Source: Actinomycetes bacterium
GTDB lineage: Bacteria; Actinomycetota; Actinomycetes; Propionibacteriales; Propionibacteriaceae
DNA: 7,354 nucleotides
Assembly (NCBI GenBank): GCA_029778515.1
Contig: JAKOQD010000377.1
Coordinates: 1-7,354 of the forward strand
Direction of reading: 5' to 3'
The notes below the pieces were generated by a model. It saw only the letters and a program-made list of their open reading frames with translations, made no database searches and was not told the origin of the DNA. Made by a program: the position numbers and the translations under genes. Positions 1 to 5,870 of the stretch are shown here, piece by piece; the first letter of the stretch is position 1, and the number at the start of each line of letters is the position of its first letter.

Positions 1-229
1 GAACCAGCTGTACTTCCCGGACCGGCTGGCTGCGGCCGAGGTGCCGGTGGCTGCGGCGGTCTATCACCAGGACGCGTTCGTGCCGCTGGAGTTCTCACTG
101 CAGACGGCGGCGCTTCTCCCGGATTGCCGCACCTGGGTGACTAGCGAGTACGAGCACAACGGCCTGCGGACCGACAATGCGGTGCTCGACCACCTGATCG
201 GCCTGCTCAAGGATCGCCGCTGGCTCTGA
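1..229 (+). CDS. alpha/beta-fold hydrolase, C-terminal fragment (proline iminopeptidase-like)
   Basis: The reading frame is open from the left edge (first full codon at position 2) and ends at TGA 227-229, giving the last 75 residues of a protein that starts outside the window. The fragment looks like the end of an alpha/beta hydrolase. A VPVAAAVYHQDAFVP stretch matches the late beta-strand that carries the acidic triad member (Asp24 of the fragment). A later YEHNG carries the expected catalytic histidine (His52), followed by a final amphipathic helix (HLIGLLKDRRWL). The spacing between the acid and the histidine suits the family. The nucleophile elbow is not in view, so the substrate cannot be stated. 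The 'EHNG' and 'LPDCRTWV' style of ending recalls actinobacterial proline iminopeptidases, but that is inference only. Confidence 0.7.
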   Translation, partial: NQLYFPDRLAAAEVPVAAAVYHQDAFVPLEFSLQTAALLPDCRTWVTSEYEHNGLRTDNAVLDHLIGLLKDRRWL

Positions 230-238
230 CGTACGGCT

Positions 239-280
239 GGTTGAGCGTTTCGGCTGGTCGACCCTTCGACAAGCTCAGGG
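239..280. repeat. Intergenic dispersed-type repeat with CCCTTCGACAAGCTCAGGG
   Basis: The gap between the hydrolase stop and the next start contains GGTTGAG (239-245), a perfect 8-bp palindrome GGTCGACC (256-263) and CCCTTCGACAAGCTCAGGG (262-280), which can close a CCCT/AGGG stem. I recognise CCCTGAGCTTGTCGAAGGG and its reverse complement as a motif that recurs between genes in many GC-rich bacteria, often beside GGTTGAG and GGTCGACC. Only one copy lies in this window, so its repeat nature rests on recognition, not on a second copy seen here. It could act as a weak terminator for the hydrolase. Confidence 0.5.
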
Positions 281-316
281 ATCGTCGATCGGCCTTCGCT
301 GGGCCACAATGACCGC

Positions 317-838
317 ATGCCAGACGCATCGACCACGACTGCAAATGTCGTGAAGCAGTTGGTCTCCGAGCCCGCGATCCACGGGGTGGTGCTGATCTCG
401 GGCCTGCTGGTGATCGTGGCCAACCAGGAGGATGCGGCCGCTCACGACGCCCTGATCAAAGTGCTGGCCACCACGGTGGTGTTCTGGCTGGCGCACGTCT
501 ATGCCGGCGCAGTCGTGCATCTCGGCGACCACCACGAGGATGATTGCTCCACCGCGGTACGGGTGCGCCGGGCGGTGGCCTACTCGTTCGGCCACTCCTG
601 GGGGATGCTCGGCGCGGCGCTGATCCCCGGACTGATCCTTGGGCTGAGCGTGCTCGGCGTGGTGAGCCACGAACATGCGGTCTGGGGCACGCTGTGGGTG
701 GACGTGGCGATCCTCGCGGTGCTCGGCTACCTCGGCGTCGCCACCTGGAGCCGACGGCTCTGGCCGCGCCTGGTCGGCGCCGGCGCGACCGCGCTGCTCG
801 GAGTCGTGCTGATCGTGCTCAAGGCACTGATCCACTGA
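317..838 (+). CDS. five-helix integral membrane protein of unknown function
   Basis: A 173-residue protein with about five hydrophobic segments, near residues 21-36, 47-67, 96-116, 123-144 and 152-172, so it sits in the cytoplasmic membrane. There is no signal peptide. The loop between segments 2 and 3 is rich in possible metal or proton ligands: His60, His68, then DHHEDD at 71-76, and His93 at the start of segment 3. The 'FWLAHVYAGAVVH' stretch resembles uncharacterised actinobacterial membrane proteins with an 'AHVYA' motif; I know no assigned function for them. ATG 317 has no convincing ribosome-binding site. An ATG at 309 is in another frame. The gene is monocistronic as far as can be seen: the next gene starts 78 bp downstream after a repeat-bearing region. 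Confidence 0.8.
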   Translation: MPDASTTTANVVKQLVSEPAIHGVVLISGLLVIVANQEDAAAHDALIKVLATTVVFWLAHVYAGAVVHLGDHHEDDCSTAVRVRRAVAYSFGHSWGMLGAALIPGLILGLSVLGVVSHEHAVWGTLWVDVAILAVLGYLGVATWSRRLWPRLVGAGATALLGVVLIVLKALIH

Positions 839-843
839 ATGGC

Positions 844-912
844 GTGTGGGTTGTGGCTTGAAGAATGTGTAAGCTGTTGGTTTGAGAGCGTGTAATCAGT
901 TGGTTGAGGGGG
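844..912. repeat. Three imperfect 23-bp direct repeats upstream of the ATPase gene
   Basis: Units begin with GTGT at 844, 867 and 890, exactly 23 bp apart. Units 2 and 3 are the closest pair (GTGTAAGCTGTTGGTT and GTGTAATCAGTTGGTT, then TGAG/GAG). Unit 1 is degenerate (GTGTGGGTTGTGGCTTGA), matching unit 2 at 14 of 23 positions. The array ends next to the G-run and ATG of the ATPase at 917, so it occupies the promoter region. Possible roles are an operator array for a regulator binding on a fixed helical face, or the remnant end of a mobile element. No clear -35/-10 pair could be placed, though TGTAAT (891-896) is -10-like. The segment looks less GC-rich than its surroundings. Confidence 0.55.
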
Positions 913-916
913 TGGC

Positions 917-2188
917 ATGGCTGCAGGGGGCGCCTACGGCTATCTCCCACGGGTATCCGACGCTCTTCTCCGCGCCCGCTTGCGGGCCATGGGGGCGGTG
1001 CTCATCGAAGGCGTCAAAGGCTGCGGCAAGACCGAAACGGCGAGGCAGGTAGCGGCAAGCGAGATCCTGCTCGAAGTCGATCACAACGCCGAGCAGAAGG
1101 CCTTGCTCGATCCACGGCTCATCCTCGACGGCGAAACGCCCAGATTGCTTGACGAATGGCAGCGTGTCCCCCGGGTGTGGGACGCGGTCCGTCGCGCCGT
1201 TGACGAGCGGAGGATGCCAGGCCAGTTCATCCTCACCGGCTCGGCCACGCCAAACGACAATTTGCAGCGCCACTCTGGCGCCGGGCGCTTCGGCATCGTG
1301 GACATGCGGACGATGACCCTTGCCGAAAAGCAGGCAATCACGCCCTCGGTATCCGTGGCAGGACTGCTTGAAGGAGTCGCTCCCGAGCCGGCGAACTGTC
1401 CGATGCCATTTCGCGACTACCTACATCACCTGGTGATGGGCGGTTGGCCGTACCTCGTCGGCGCTGATGAGCAGACAGCGGACGCATTTCTGGATGGGTA
1501 TCTCAGCATCATCATCGATCACGACATCGACGAAGTGTCTGAAGCCACCAGAAACCCGCGACTCGTGCGTCGATTCCTGCACGCCTACGCCCAAATGACC
1601 GCGCACCCCGCGAATCTGAGTTCCATCCTGAAACGTGCCCACGACGACGTGGACGCAGACTCCAATGGACCGAGTCGATACGCCGCCACCGATTATCTGG
1701 ATGCCCTACGGCGAATGCGGCTAGTGGACGAGGTGACCGCCTGGGAACCCTCGGTCCGATCGTCCAAGCGCCTGACTTCGACGCCGAAGCGCCACCTCGG
1801 TGACGTATCGCTTGCCGTGTCCTTACTTCGAATGACCCCCGACCGTATGCTCAACGACTTGAACACCACCGGCTATCTGTTCGAGAGCCTCGTCGTGCAC
1901 GATCTTCGCGTCTATGCGGCAGCCGAGCGAGCCAGCGTTCACCACTATCGCGAGTTGGACGGTCGGCTTGAGGTGGACTGCATCCTCGAGACTCAGGACG
2001 GTGACTGGGTGGGGGTTGAGGTCAAGCTCGGCGACCGCGACGTCGATGGCGCTGCGCGGTCGCTGCTACGGCTGGCTGAGCGAGTCGCACGACCGCCGAA
2101 GTCGTTGGCTGTGGTGACCGCGACATCCCTGGCCTACACCCGTGCGGACGGAGTGCATGTCATTCCGCTGGGTTGTCTCGGGCCATAG
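917..2188 (+). CDS. AAA-type ATPase with DUF4143-like C-terminus
   Basis: A 423-residue protein of the AAA_14/DUF4143 type. Visible motifs are Walker A GVKGCGKT (residues 32-39), Walker B LLDEWQ (Asp79, Glu80), a sensor-1-like FILTGSA (104-110), and the HSGAGRFG stretch usual in actinobacterial members. The C-terminal part ends with GRLEVDCILE (Asp354) and VGVEVKLG (Glu368, Lys370), the D...ExK layout of PD-(D/E)xK nuclease-like folds that is common in DUF4143. ATP binding and hydrolysis are well supported; nuclease activity is not established for this family and the biological role is unknown. ATG 917 is preceded by a G-rich ribosome-binding site (GAGGGGG, about 906-912). It has no operon partner, runs convergently into nnrD with 14 bp between the stops, and uses A/T-ending codons more often than its neighbours, suggesting acquisition as an accessory gene. 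Length is normal for the family and the gene looks intact. Confidence 0.88.
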   Translation: MAAGGAYGYLPRVSDALLRARLRAMGAVLIEGVKGCGKTETARQVAASEILLEVDHNAEQKALLDPRLILDGETPRLLDEWQRVPRVWDAVRRAVDERRMPGQFILTGSATPNDNLQRHSGAGRFGIVDMRTMTLAEKQAITPSVSVAGLLEGVAPEPANCPMPFRDYLHHLVMGGWPYLVGADEQTADAFLDGYLSIIIDHDIDEVSEATRNPRLVRRFLHAYAQMTAHPANLSSILKRAHDDVDADSNGPSRYAATDYLDALRRMRLVDEVTAWEPSVRSSKRLTSTPKRHLGDVSLAVSLLRMTPDRMLNDLNTTGYLFESLVVHDLRVYAAAERASVHHYRELDGRLEVDCILETQDGDWVGVEVKLGDRDVDGAARSLLRLAERVARPPKSLAVVTATSLAYTRADGVHVIPLGCLGP

Positions 2189-2202
2189 TCCGACGCCCCG
2201 GC

Positions 2203-3072
2203 TCAGCCGATTTCGGCCAGGACCATCGGCAGTTCATCGCGGATCTCGCCGGCCAGGAAGCCGAGGCGTCCGATCCGGGAGGCCAGGCGTTCACCGGCGG
2301 CGGCGTGCAGATACTTCGCCCAACAGGCGGCTTGGGCGGGTTCCGCGCCGCGGGCGAGCAGGCCGCCGAGCGCGCCGGCCAGCACGTCGCCGCTGCCCGA
2401 GGTGGCCAAGCCGCTGTCGCCGACGCTGATCTGCCAGGCCTTGCCGTCCGGTTGCACGACCAGATCGTGGCAGGCCACCACCGTGCCGAACCGGGCAGCG
2501 AGCGAGCCGATGTCGGCCAGGAGGTCGTCGCTCAGCGGTCTGCCCAGCAACTCGGACGCTTCGTCGTCGTTCGGGGTGAGTACCATCCGGGCGGCCAGTG
2601 ACTCGGTGAGGGCGTCGATGCCGGTCAGTGGGTGGAGGGCGAGCGCATCCACCACCAGGCGCGTCTCCGAACCCAGCATGGCAAGCACGGTCGCAACCAC
2701 TTGGGCCGTAGCCGGACTGCGATCCAGGCCGGGGCCGAGCACCACCGCGTCCGTCACTTCTAGGGCCTTGGCCAACTTGGGCAGGTCGTCGGAGAGCACC
2801 GAGCCGGCGTGGTCGCAGGCCAGTCCGGTCACCCCTGACTCCGGGGTGGATACGGCCAACGCCACCGCAGCCGGTTTCGCGACCGCAAGGCTCAGATGGC
2901 CCGCACCCACCCGCAAGGCAGCGATCCCGGCCAGTTGCACCGCGCCGGGCGTTCGCACCGCGCCACCGATCACCAGGACGCGGCCGCGCAGGTACTTCGA
3001 GCTGCCCGCTTCCGGCAGCGGCCACTCGCGCAGCAGGCGCGGGGTCACTTGCGTCGGCTCAGCGGGCGACAT
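2203..3072 (-). CDS. nnrD: ADP-dependent NAD(P)H-hydrate dehydratase
   Basis: A 289-residue stand-alone NnrD/CARKD (ribokinase-like) domain. The family dehydrates the damaged S-form of NADHX or NADPHX back to NAD(P)H, using ADP in bacteria. Motifs in order: SSKYLRGRVLVIGGA (24-38), TPGAVQLAGIAALRVGAG (41-58), GPG (113-115), VLTPNDDEASELLG (164-177) and GLATSGSGD (221-229) with the catalytic Asp229, then YLHAAAGE (254-261). The usual 'DAD' motif reads DALAL (142-146), a small departure of unknown effect. The partner epimerase NnrE, often fused at the N-terminus, is absent from this polypeptide and from the window. The start at 3072 has a GGGAG site six bases upstream and overlaps the end of the phosphatase gene by 14 bp, so translation of the two is probably coupled. 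It converges on the ATPase gene. Confidence 0.93.
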   Translation of the reverse strand: MSPAEPTQVTPRLLREWPLPEAGSSKYLRGRVLVIGGAVRTPGAVQLAGIAALRVGAGHLSLAVAKPAAVALAVSTPESGVTGLACDHAGSVLSDDLPKLAKALEVTDAVVLGPGLDRSPATAQVVATVLAMLGSETRLVVDALALHPLTGIDALTESLAARMVLTPNDDEASELLGRPLSDDLLADIGSLAARFGTVVACHDLVVQPDGKAWQISVGDSGLATSGSGDVLAGALGGLLARGAEPAQAACWAKYLHAAAGERLASRIGRLGFLAGEIRDELPMVLAEIG

Positions 3073-3787
3073 CGGGCTCTCCCGGGTGCTCGGTCACCGG
3101 CGCACCGGCGCTGACCAGGTGCGATACGTCGTTGTAGCGATCGAGTCGCCAGTCGACACCGTCGCGGATGAGCACCGTGATCGACACGTTGCGCACCGGG
3201 TCGGTGGCGCGGATCCGCAGCACCGCGTGCTCGTCCAGGTTCTCCAGGATGTAGCGCACCAGCATCACCACCGCGTCATGGACGAACAGCACCGCCCGTT
3301 CGGCGGGTGAATCGGCCAGGTCGCGCAGAAACGACCGGAGTCGCAGGGCCACGTCCGCCCACGACTCCCCGCCGGGCGCACGGTGGTAGAACTTGCCCCA
3401 CCACTGCCGCCTGGCGGCCTCCAGCGGGAACCGGTTGGCCACCCCCAGTGTCGTCAGCAGGTCGAGGACGCCCAGCTCGCGGTCGCGCAGGCGCTCGTCG
3501 ATCCGGATCGCCGGCCGTGCGACACCAGCGGCCAGTGCGACCTCTGCCGTCTGCACGGCCCGCCGGTACGGCGAGGACCAGATGGCGGTGCTGACTCCGT
3601 CCGACAGTAGGAGCGACAGCCCGCGGCGGAGCGCCGTTGCCTGCTCAAGCCCGGCGGGGGAGAGCGCGACGTCCGGGTCGCGTGCGCCCGCCTCGATCGC
3701 TTCCAACCCGGCCGCGTTCGCCGCCGCCGCGGCCACGTTCCCGAGGCTTTCGCCGTGGCGGATCAGGACGATTTGCGTCAACGCCAT
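3059..3787 (-). CDS. histidine phosphatase family protein (phosphoglycerate mutase-like)
   Basis: A 242-residue branch-1 histidine phosphatase. The N-terminus holds the catalytic LIRHGES (Arg10, phospho-acceptor His11). SSPYRRAVQTA (71-81) supplies the second phosphate-binding arginine, RDRELG (101-106) the acid/base Glu104, and VLFVHDAVV (166-174) the second active-site His170. The stretch FYHRAPGGESWADVALRLRS (133-152) is typical of actinobacterial members. A mutase is unlikely and the substrate is unknown, probably a small phosphate ester. The frame stays open to 3988, but ATG 3787 is chosen because AGGAG lies six bases before it, the catalytic motif falls at the usual residue 11, and the upstream extension is low-complexity Arg/Ala/Pro. 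It is the first gene of an operon with nnrD, which overlaps it by 14 bp. Confidence 0.9.
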   Translation of the reverse strand: MALTQIVLIRHGESLGNVAAAAANAAGLEAIEAGARDPDVALSPAGLEQATALRRGLSLLLSDGVSTAIWSSPYRRAVQTAEVALAAGVARPAIRIDERLRDRELGVLDLLTTLGVANRFPLEAARRQWWGKFYHRAPGGESWADVALRLRSFLRDLADSPAERAVLFVHDAVVMLVRYILENLDEHAVLRIRATDPVRNVSITVLIRDGVDWRLDRYNDVSHLVSAGAPVTEHPGEPDVAR

Positions 3788-3831
3788 GCTGTCTCCTGCC
3801 GATCGGCGCGCGGGTGCCTGCGCAGAGGTCG

Positions 3832-3856
3832 TTCCCCGCGCTGGGCGGGCCGAAAC
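3832..3856 (-). promoter_or_regulatory. candidate SigB/SigF-type promoter for the phosphatase-nnrD operon
   Basis: Reading the minus strand, GTTT (3856-3853) is followed after 15 bases by GGGGAA (3837-3832), about 45 bp before the start codon at 3787. This resembles the GTTT-N(about 15)-GGGWA pattern used by stress sigma factors of the SigB/SigF group in actinobacteria. The -10 half is imperfect (GGGGAA against GGGTAA) and the DNA is very GC-rich, so a chance match is quite possible. If real, it would place NAD(P)H repair under general stress control. Confidence 0.3.
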
Positions 3857-3912
3857 GCGTCGACCCGCGCGGCCGCCGAGGTGGCAGCGGGCCCGATTAG
3901 GCCGCCGATGCA

Positions 3913-3923
3913 GGGGTAACCCC
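3913..3923. promoter_or_regulatory. GGGGTAACCCC palindrome in the divergent intergenic region
   Basis: This is a perfect 5-bp inverted repeat around a single central base. It lies in the roughly 180 bp between the divergent phosphatase operon (minus) and the membrane-protein operon (plus), about 50 bp before the latter's start region. It could be an operator half-site pair, and its GGGTAA also resembles a SigB/SigF -10 element, but no GTTT-like -35 box stands at the right distance upstream. It is short enough to occur by chance. Confidence 0.25.
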
Positions 3924-3968
3924 CAATCACCAAGCGCCCGGCGAATCGTCGGGCAACCGGATGAAGGA

Positions 3969-4667
3969 GTGAAGCTGAACGAAGGCATCCAGACCGGAAG
4001 CGTGGGCGTACCCGACTACAACCGCCAACCGGGCGTGGCCGAGTCTGCACAGCACCTGGCCGAAACCGGGGCAGAGCAGGCCGGCGTGGTCAAGGACACC
4101 GTCTTGGCGGACGCGGCCGAGGTAGCCGGAGTGGCCAAGGACGAGCTGGCCAAGCTGGCCAGCGACGCGCGGACGCAGGTGCAGGGGCTCTGGTCGCAGG
4201 CGTCCGGACAGTTGCGCGAGCAGGCCGGCAACGGCAAGCAGCAACTGGGCGACCTCCTGCACTCGCTGGCCGCGGAGCTGGGTCAGATGGCGTCGAAGTC
4301 GGACGACGGCGGCCCGTTGACGGCCCTCGCCAAGCAGGCCGCAGCGCGCGGCGGTGAACTTTCGCACTGGCTGCAGGAATCCGAACCTGCCGATGTGCTG
4401 GTCGAGATCAAACGGTTCGCGCGACGGCGTCCGTTCGTCTTCCTGGCCGGTGCTGCGGTCGCCGGGATGGTGGTCGGACGCCTGAGCCGGGGGCTGATGG
4501 CCGCCGATGAGAGCCGGCCGGGCCAGCCGAGTGTTGCCCGGGCAAGCGGCTACAGCGAGCTGGGGTCGAGCGCAGGCGTCCGGGCCGTGCCGACGACGAC
4601 CAGGGTGACCGAACCCCAGCTTGCGGTCGAGCCGGATCTCGGCGCTCCGGGTGGTGTGCTGCGATGA
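3969..4667 (+). CDS. one-helix membrane protein with amphipathic helical N-terminus, first gene of the Holin-X/DUF3618 operon
   Basis: About 232 residues. I recognise no named domain. The first ~130 residues are Ala/Gln/Glu/Lys-rich and likely long amphipathic helices, for example AGVVKDTVLADAAEVAGVAK. Then comes a basic stretch FARRRP (150-155) leading into a single membrane segment (about 155-170, ending GRL), and a Pro/Ser/Thr-rich, probably disordered tail. The positive-inside rule places the long N-terminal part in the cytoplasm. The start is uncertain. GTG 3969 is the first plausible standard start but has the AAGGAG-like site running into it. CTG 3975 sits five bases after AAGGAG (3964-3969), the ideal arrangement, and is followed by AAC GAA as in a normal N-terminus. 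GTG 4002 is a weaker option. The stop overlaps the next start (ATGA, 4664-4667). Role unknown; context suggests membrane or envelope stress. Confidence 0.75.
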   Translation: MKLNEGIQTGSVGVPDYNRQPGVAESAQHLAETGAEQAGVVKDTVLADAAEVAGVAKDELAKLASDARTQVQGLWSQASGQLREQAGNGKQQLGDLLHSLAAELGQMASKSDDGGPLTALAKQAAARGGELSHWLQESEPADVLVEIKRFARRRPFVFLAGAAVAGMVVGRLSRGLMAADESRPGQPSVARASGYSELGSSAGVRAVPTTTRVTEPQLAVEPDLGAPGGVLR

Positions 4668-5104
4668 GCGGACCGCTGGACCCAGTGGGCCAGCCAGCTG
4701 CAGTACCGGCAGTCGTGCCCGAGGAACGCTCGATCGGTGAACTGCTCGGGGACGTGAGCCGCGACCTGTCGACTTTGATGCGTCAGGAGGTCGAGTTGGC
4801 GAAGGCCGAGTTGCGTGAGTCCGCCAGCCAGGCCGGACGCGGCGCTGGCCTGCTCACCGGCGCGGGCGTCGGGGCATTCCTGAGCGTGCTGTTCTTATCG
4901 ATCGCCCTGTGGTGGGGGCTCGGGTACCTGATCGGCAACGCCTGGTCAGCGGTCGTCGTAGCCGTGGTCTGGGGGATCGTCGCGGCGATCCTCGCCGCCA
5001 GCGGACGCACCGAGCTGACCCGGGTACGCGGCCTACCGAAGACGGCGGAGACCGTCAGCAAGATTCCGAACGCATTGAAGGGCAACGAGGAGGACAACCG
5101 ATGA
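4664..5104 (+). CDS. phage holin family protein (Actinobacterial Holin-X, holin superfamily III)
   Basis: A 146-residue protein with the layout of the Holin-X/superfamily III group: a charged amphipathic helix (about 22-57, ERSIGELLGDVSRDLSTLMR and on to ELAKAELRES), two membrane segments (about 65-90 and 93-113), and a C-terminal LPKTAETVSKIPNALKG (124-140) that is the usual family ending. Despite the name, this is a normal chromosomal gene with no endolysin or phage gene nearby, so a role in membrane structure or stress is more likely than lysis. It overlaps both neighbours by 4 nt (ATGA at 4664 and at 5101), implying translation coupled to the genes on each side. Its own ribosome-binding site is weak (GGTGG upstream), consistent with coupling. 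Confidence 0.85.
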   Translation: MSGPLDPVGQPAAVPAVVPEERSIGELLGDVSRDLSTLMRQEVELAKAELRESASQAGRGAGLLTGAGVGAFLSVLFLSIALWWGLGYLIGNAWSAVVVAVVWGIVAAILAASGRTELTRVRGLPKTAETVSKIPNALKGNEEDNR

Positions 5105-5793
5105 CCAGCAACCCGTCCGAGATCCGGGCGCAGATCGAACACACCAGGAGCAGCCTGTCGGACAACGTGGACGCGCTGGCCGACCAGGCGAACCCTGCAC
5201 ACATCGCACACCGACAGGTGTCGAAGGTAAAGGCCGCCGGCGGACGCTTCCTCGATCGGCTGCTTGGGACCGCTGAGGACGTGAAGGACGCAGCGCTCGG
5301 AGGCGTGCAGCACGCTGTGGAAGGCGTTCACGACGCGGCCAGCGGGGTCGCCGGACGGGCGTCGGAGGTCGGTGACAGTGTGGCCGGAGTGCCGCGGGCC
5401 GCCCGCCAGCAGACCCAGGGCAATCCGTTGGCCGCCGGAGTGGTGGCCTTCGGGATCGGGCTGTTGATCGCGGCCGCGTTCCCGCCGTCACGCAAGGAGA
5501 AGGAGCTTGCCCAAGCCGTGAAGGAGCAGGCCCAGCCGTTGACCGATCAGCTGGCGGCTGCCGGCCAAGAGGTGGCGCAGAACCTGTCCGAGCCGGTCCA
5601 GCAGGCGGTGGATTCGCTGAAGGAGTCGGCTACCGGCGCCGTCCAGCACGTCCAGGAACAGGGCGCCAGCGCCGTGGCGGAGGTGAAGGAGGTCGCCGGC
5701 GAAGCTGCGTCCGACGTTGCTGGCACCGCCAAGTCGGCTGCCGACGACGTGAAGCGCGAAGCTCGTTCAGCCGTGGAGGGCAACGCCGGCTGA
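5101..5793 (+). CDS. DUF3618 domain-containing protein
   Basis: A 230-residue protein. The N-terminus (residues 7-40, EIRAQIEHTRSSLSDNVDAL, then PAHIAHRQ) is the DUF3618 signature. A helical Ala/Val/Asp-rich stretch follows. One membrane segment lies at about 107-128 (GNPLAAGVVAFGIGLLIAAA), followed by PPSRKEKE. The C-terminal ~100 residues contain irregular Ala/Lys/Glu/Val repeats such as SLKESATGAVQHVQEQ, KEVAGEAASDVAGTA and KSAADDVKREARSAV, resembling LEA- or apolipoprotein-like amphipathic helices that could lie on the membrane. ATG 5101 is fixed by GAGGAGG about seven bases upstream and by the 4-nt overlap with the preceding stop. The frame is open further upstream, but that part is antisense-free overlap with the Holin-X gene and is not credible. 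It is last in the operon, followed by a strong hairpin. Confidence 0.87.
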   Translation: MTSNPSEIRAQIEHTRSSLSDNVDALADQANPAHIAHRQVSKVKAAGGRFLDRLLGTAEDVKDAALGGVQHAVEGVHDAASGVAGRASEVGDSVAGVPRAARQQTQGNPLAAGVVAFGIGLLIAAAFPPSRKEKELAQAVKEQAQPLTDQLAAAGQEVAQNLSEPVQQAVDSLKESATGAVQHVQEQGASAVAEVKEVAGEAASDVAGTAKSAADDVKREARSAVEGNAG

Positions 5794-5825
5794 GCCTGAC
5801 GAATTTGCTGCAGTACTGCCCATCG

Positions 5826-5870
5826 AAATGAGGGTTGTGAGTGGCCTTTTCGGGCTCACAACCCTCGTTT
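5826..5870. terminator. strong bidirectional hairpin terminator
   Basis: GAGGGTTGTGAG (5830-5841) pairs perfectly over 12 bp with CTCACAACCCTC (5855-5866) around a 13-nt loop. Outside the core, AAAT (5826-5829) can pair with GTTT (5867-5870) through one G-T wobble. The near-symmetric A-rich left and T-rich right flanks give a short U-run on both strands (GTTTCT on plus, ATTTCG on minus). It lies 37 bp after the DUF3618 stop and about 57 bp beyond the stop of the convergent dehydrogenase gene, so it suits termination of both. Confidence 0.85.

Noticed and set aside
275..835. Long minus-strand reading frame (186 residues) opposite the membrane-protein gene
   Set aside because: Its product is His/Gln/Arg/Asp-rich with no recognisable motif. 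It is the antisense shadow of a clear membrane-protein gene in GC-rich DNA.
844..2200. Toxin-antitoxin or complete insertion-sequence interpretation of the ATPase region
   Set aside because: There is no second small gene, no transposase and no matching terminal inverted repeat at the 3' side near 2188-2203.
2402..3310. Plus-strand reading frame of 302 residues opposite nnrD and the phosphatase
   Set aside because: Ser/Arg/Ala-rich product with no motif, antisense to two well-supported enzymes with full catalytic motifs.
3393..3968. Upstream extension of the first membrane-operon gene across the phosphatase gene
   Set aside because: That part is antisense to the phosphatase and low-complexity; family-like helical sequence begins only near 3969.
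3788..3988. N-terminal extension of the histidine phosphatase by 67 residues
   Set aside because: The extension is Arg/Pro/Ala low-complexity and lies before a well-placed AGGAG and ATG at 3787; the catalytic RHG then falls at the normal residue 11.
4664..5104. Prophage lysis module, suggested by the holin name
   Set aside because: No endolysin, tail or capsid genes are present. The two-helix protein is of the chromosomal actinobacterial Holin-X type and is coupled to a DUF3618 gene.
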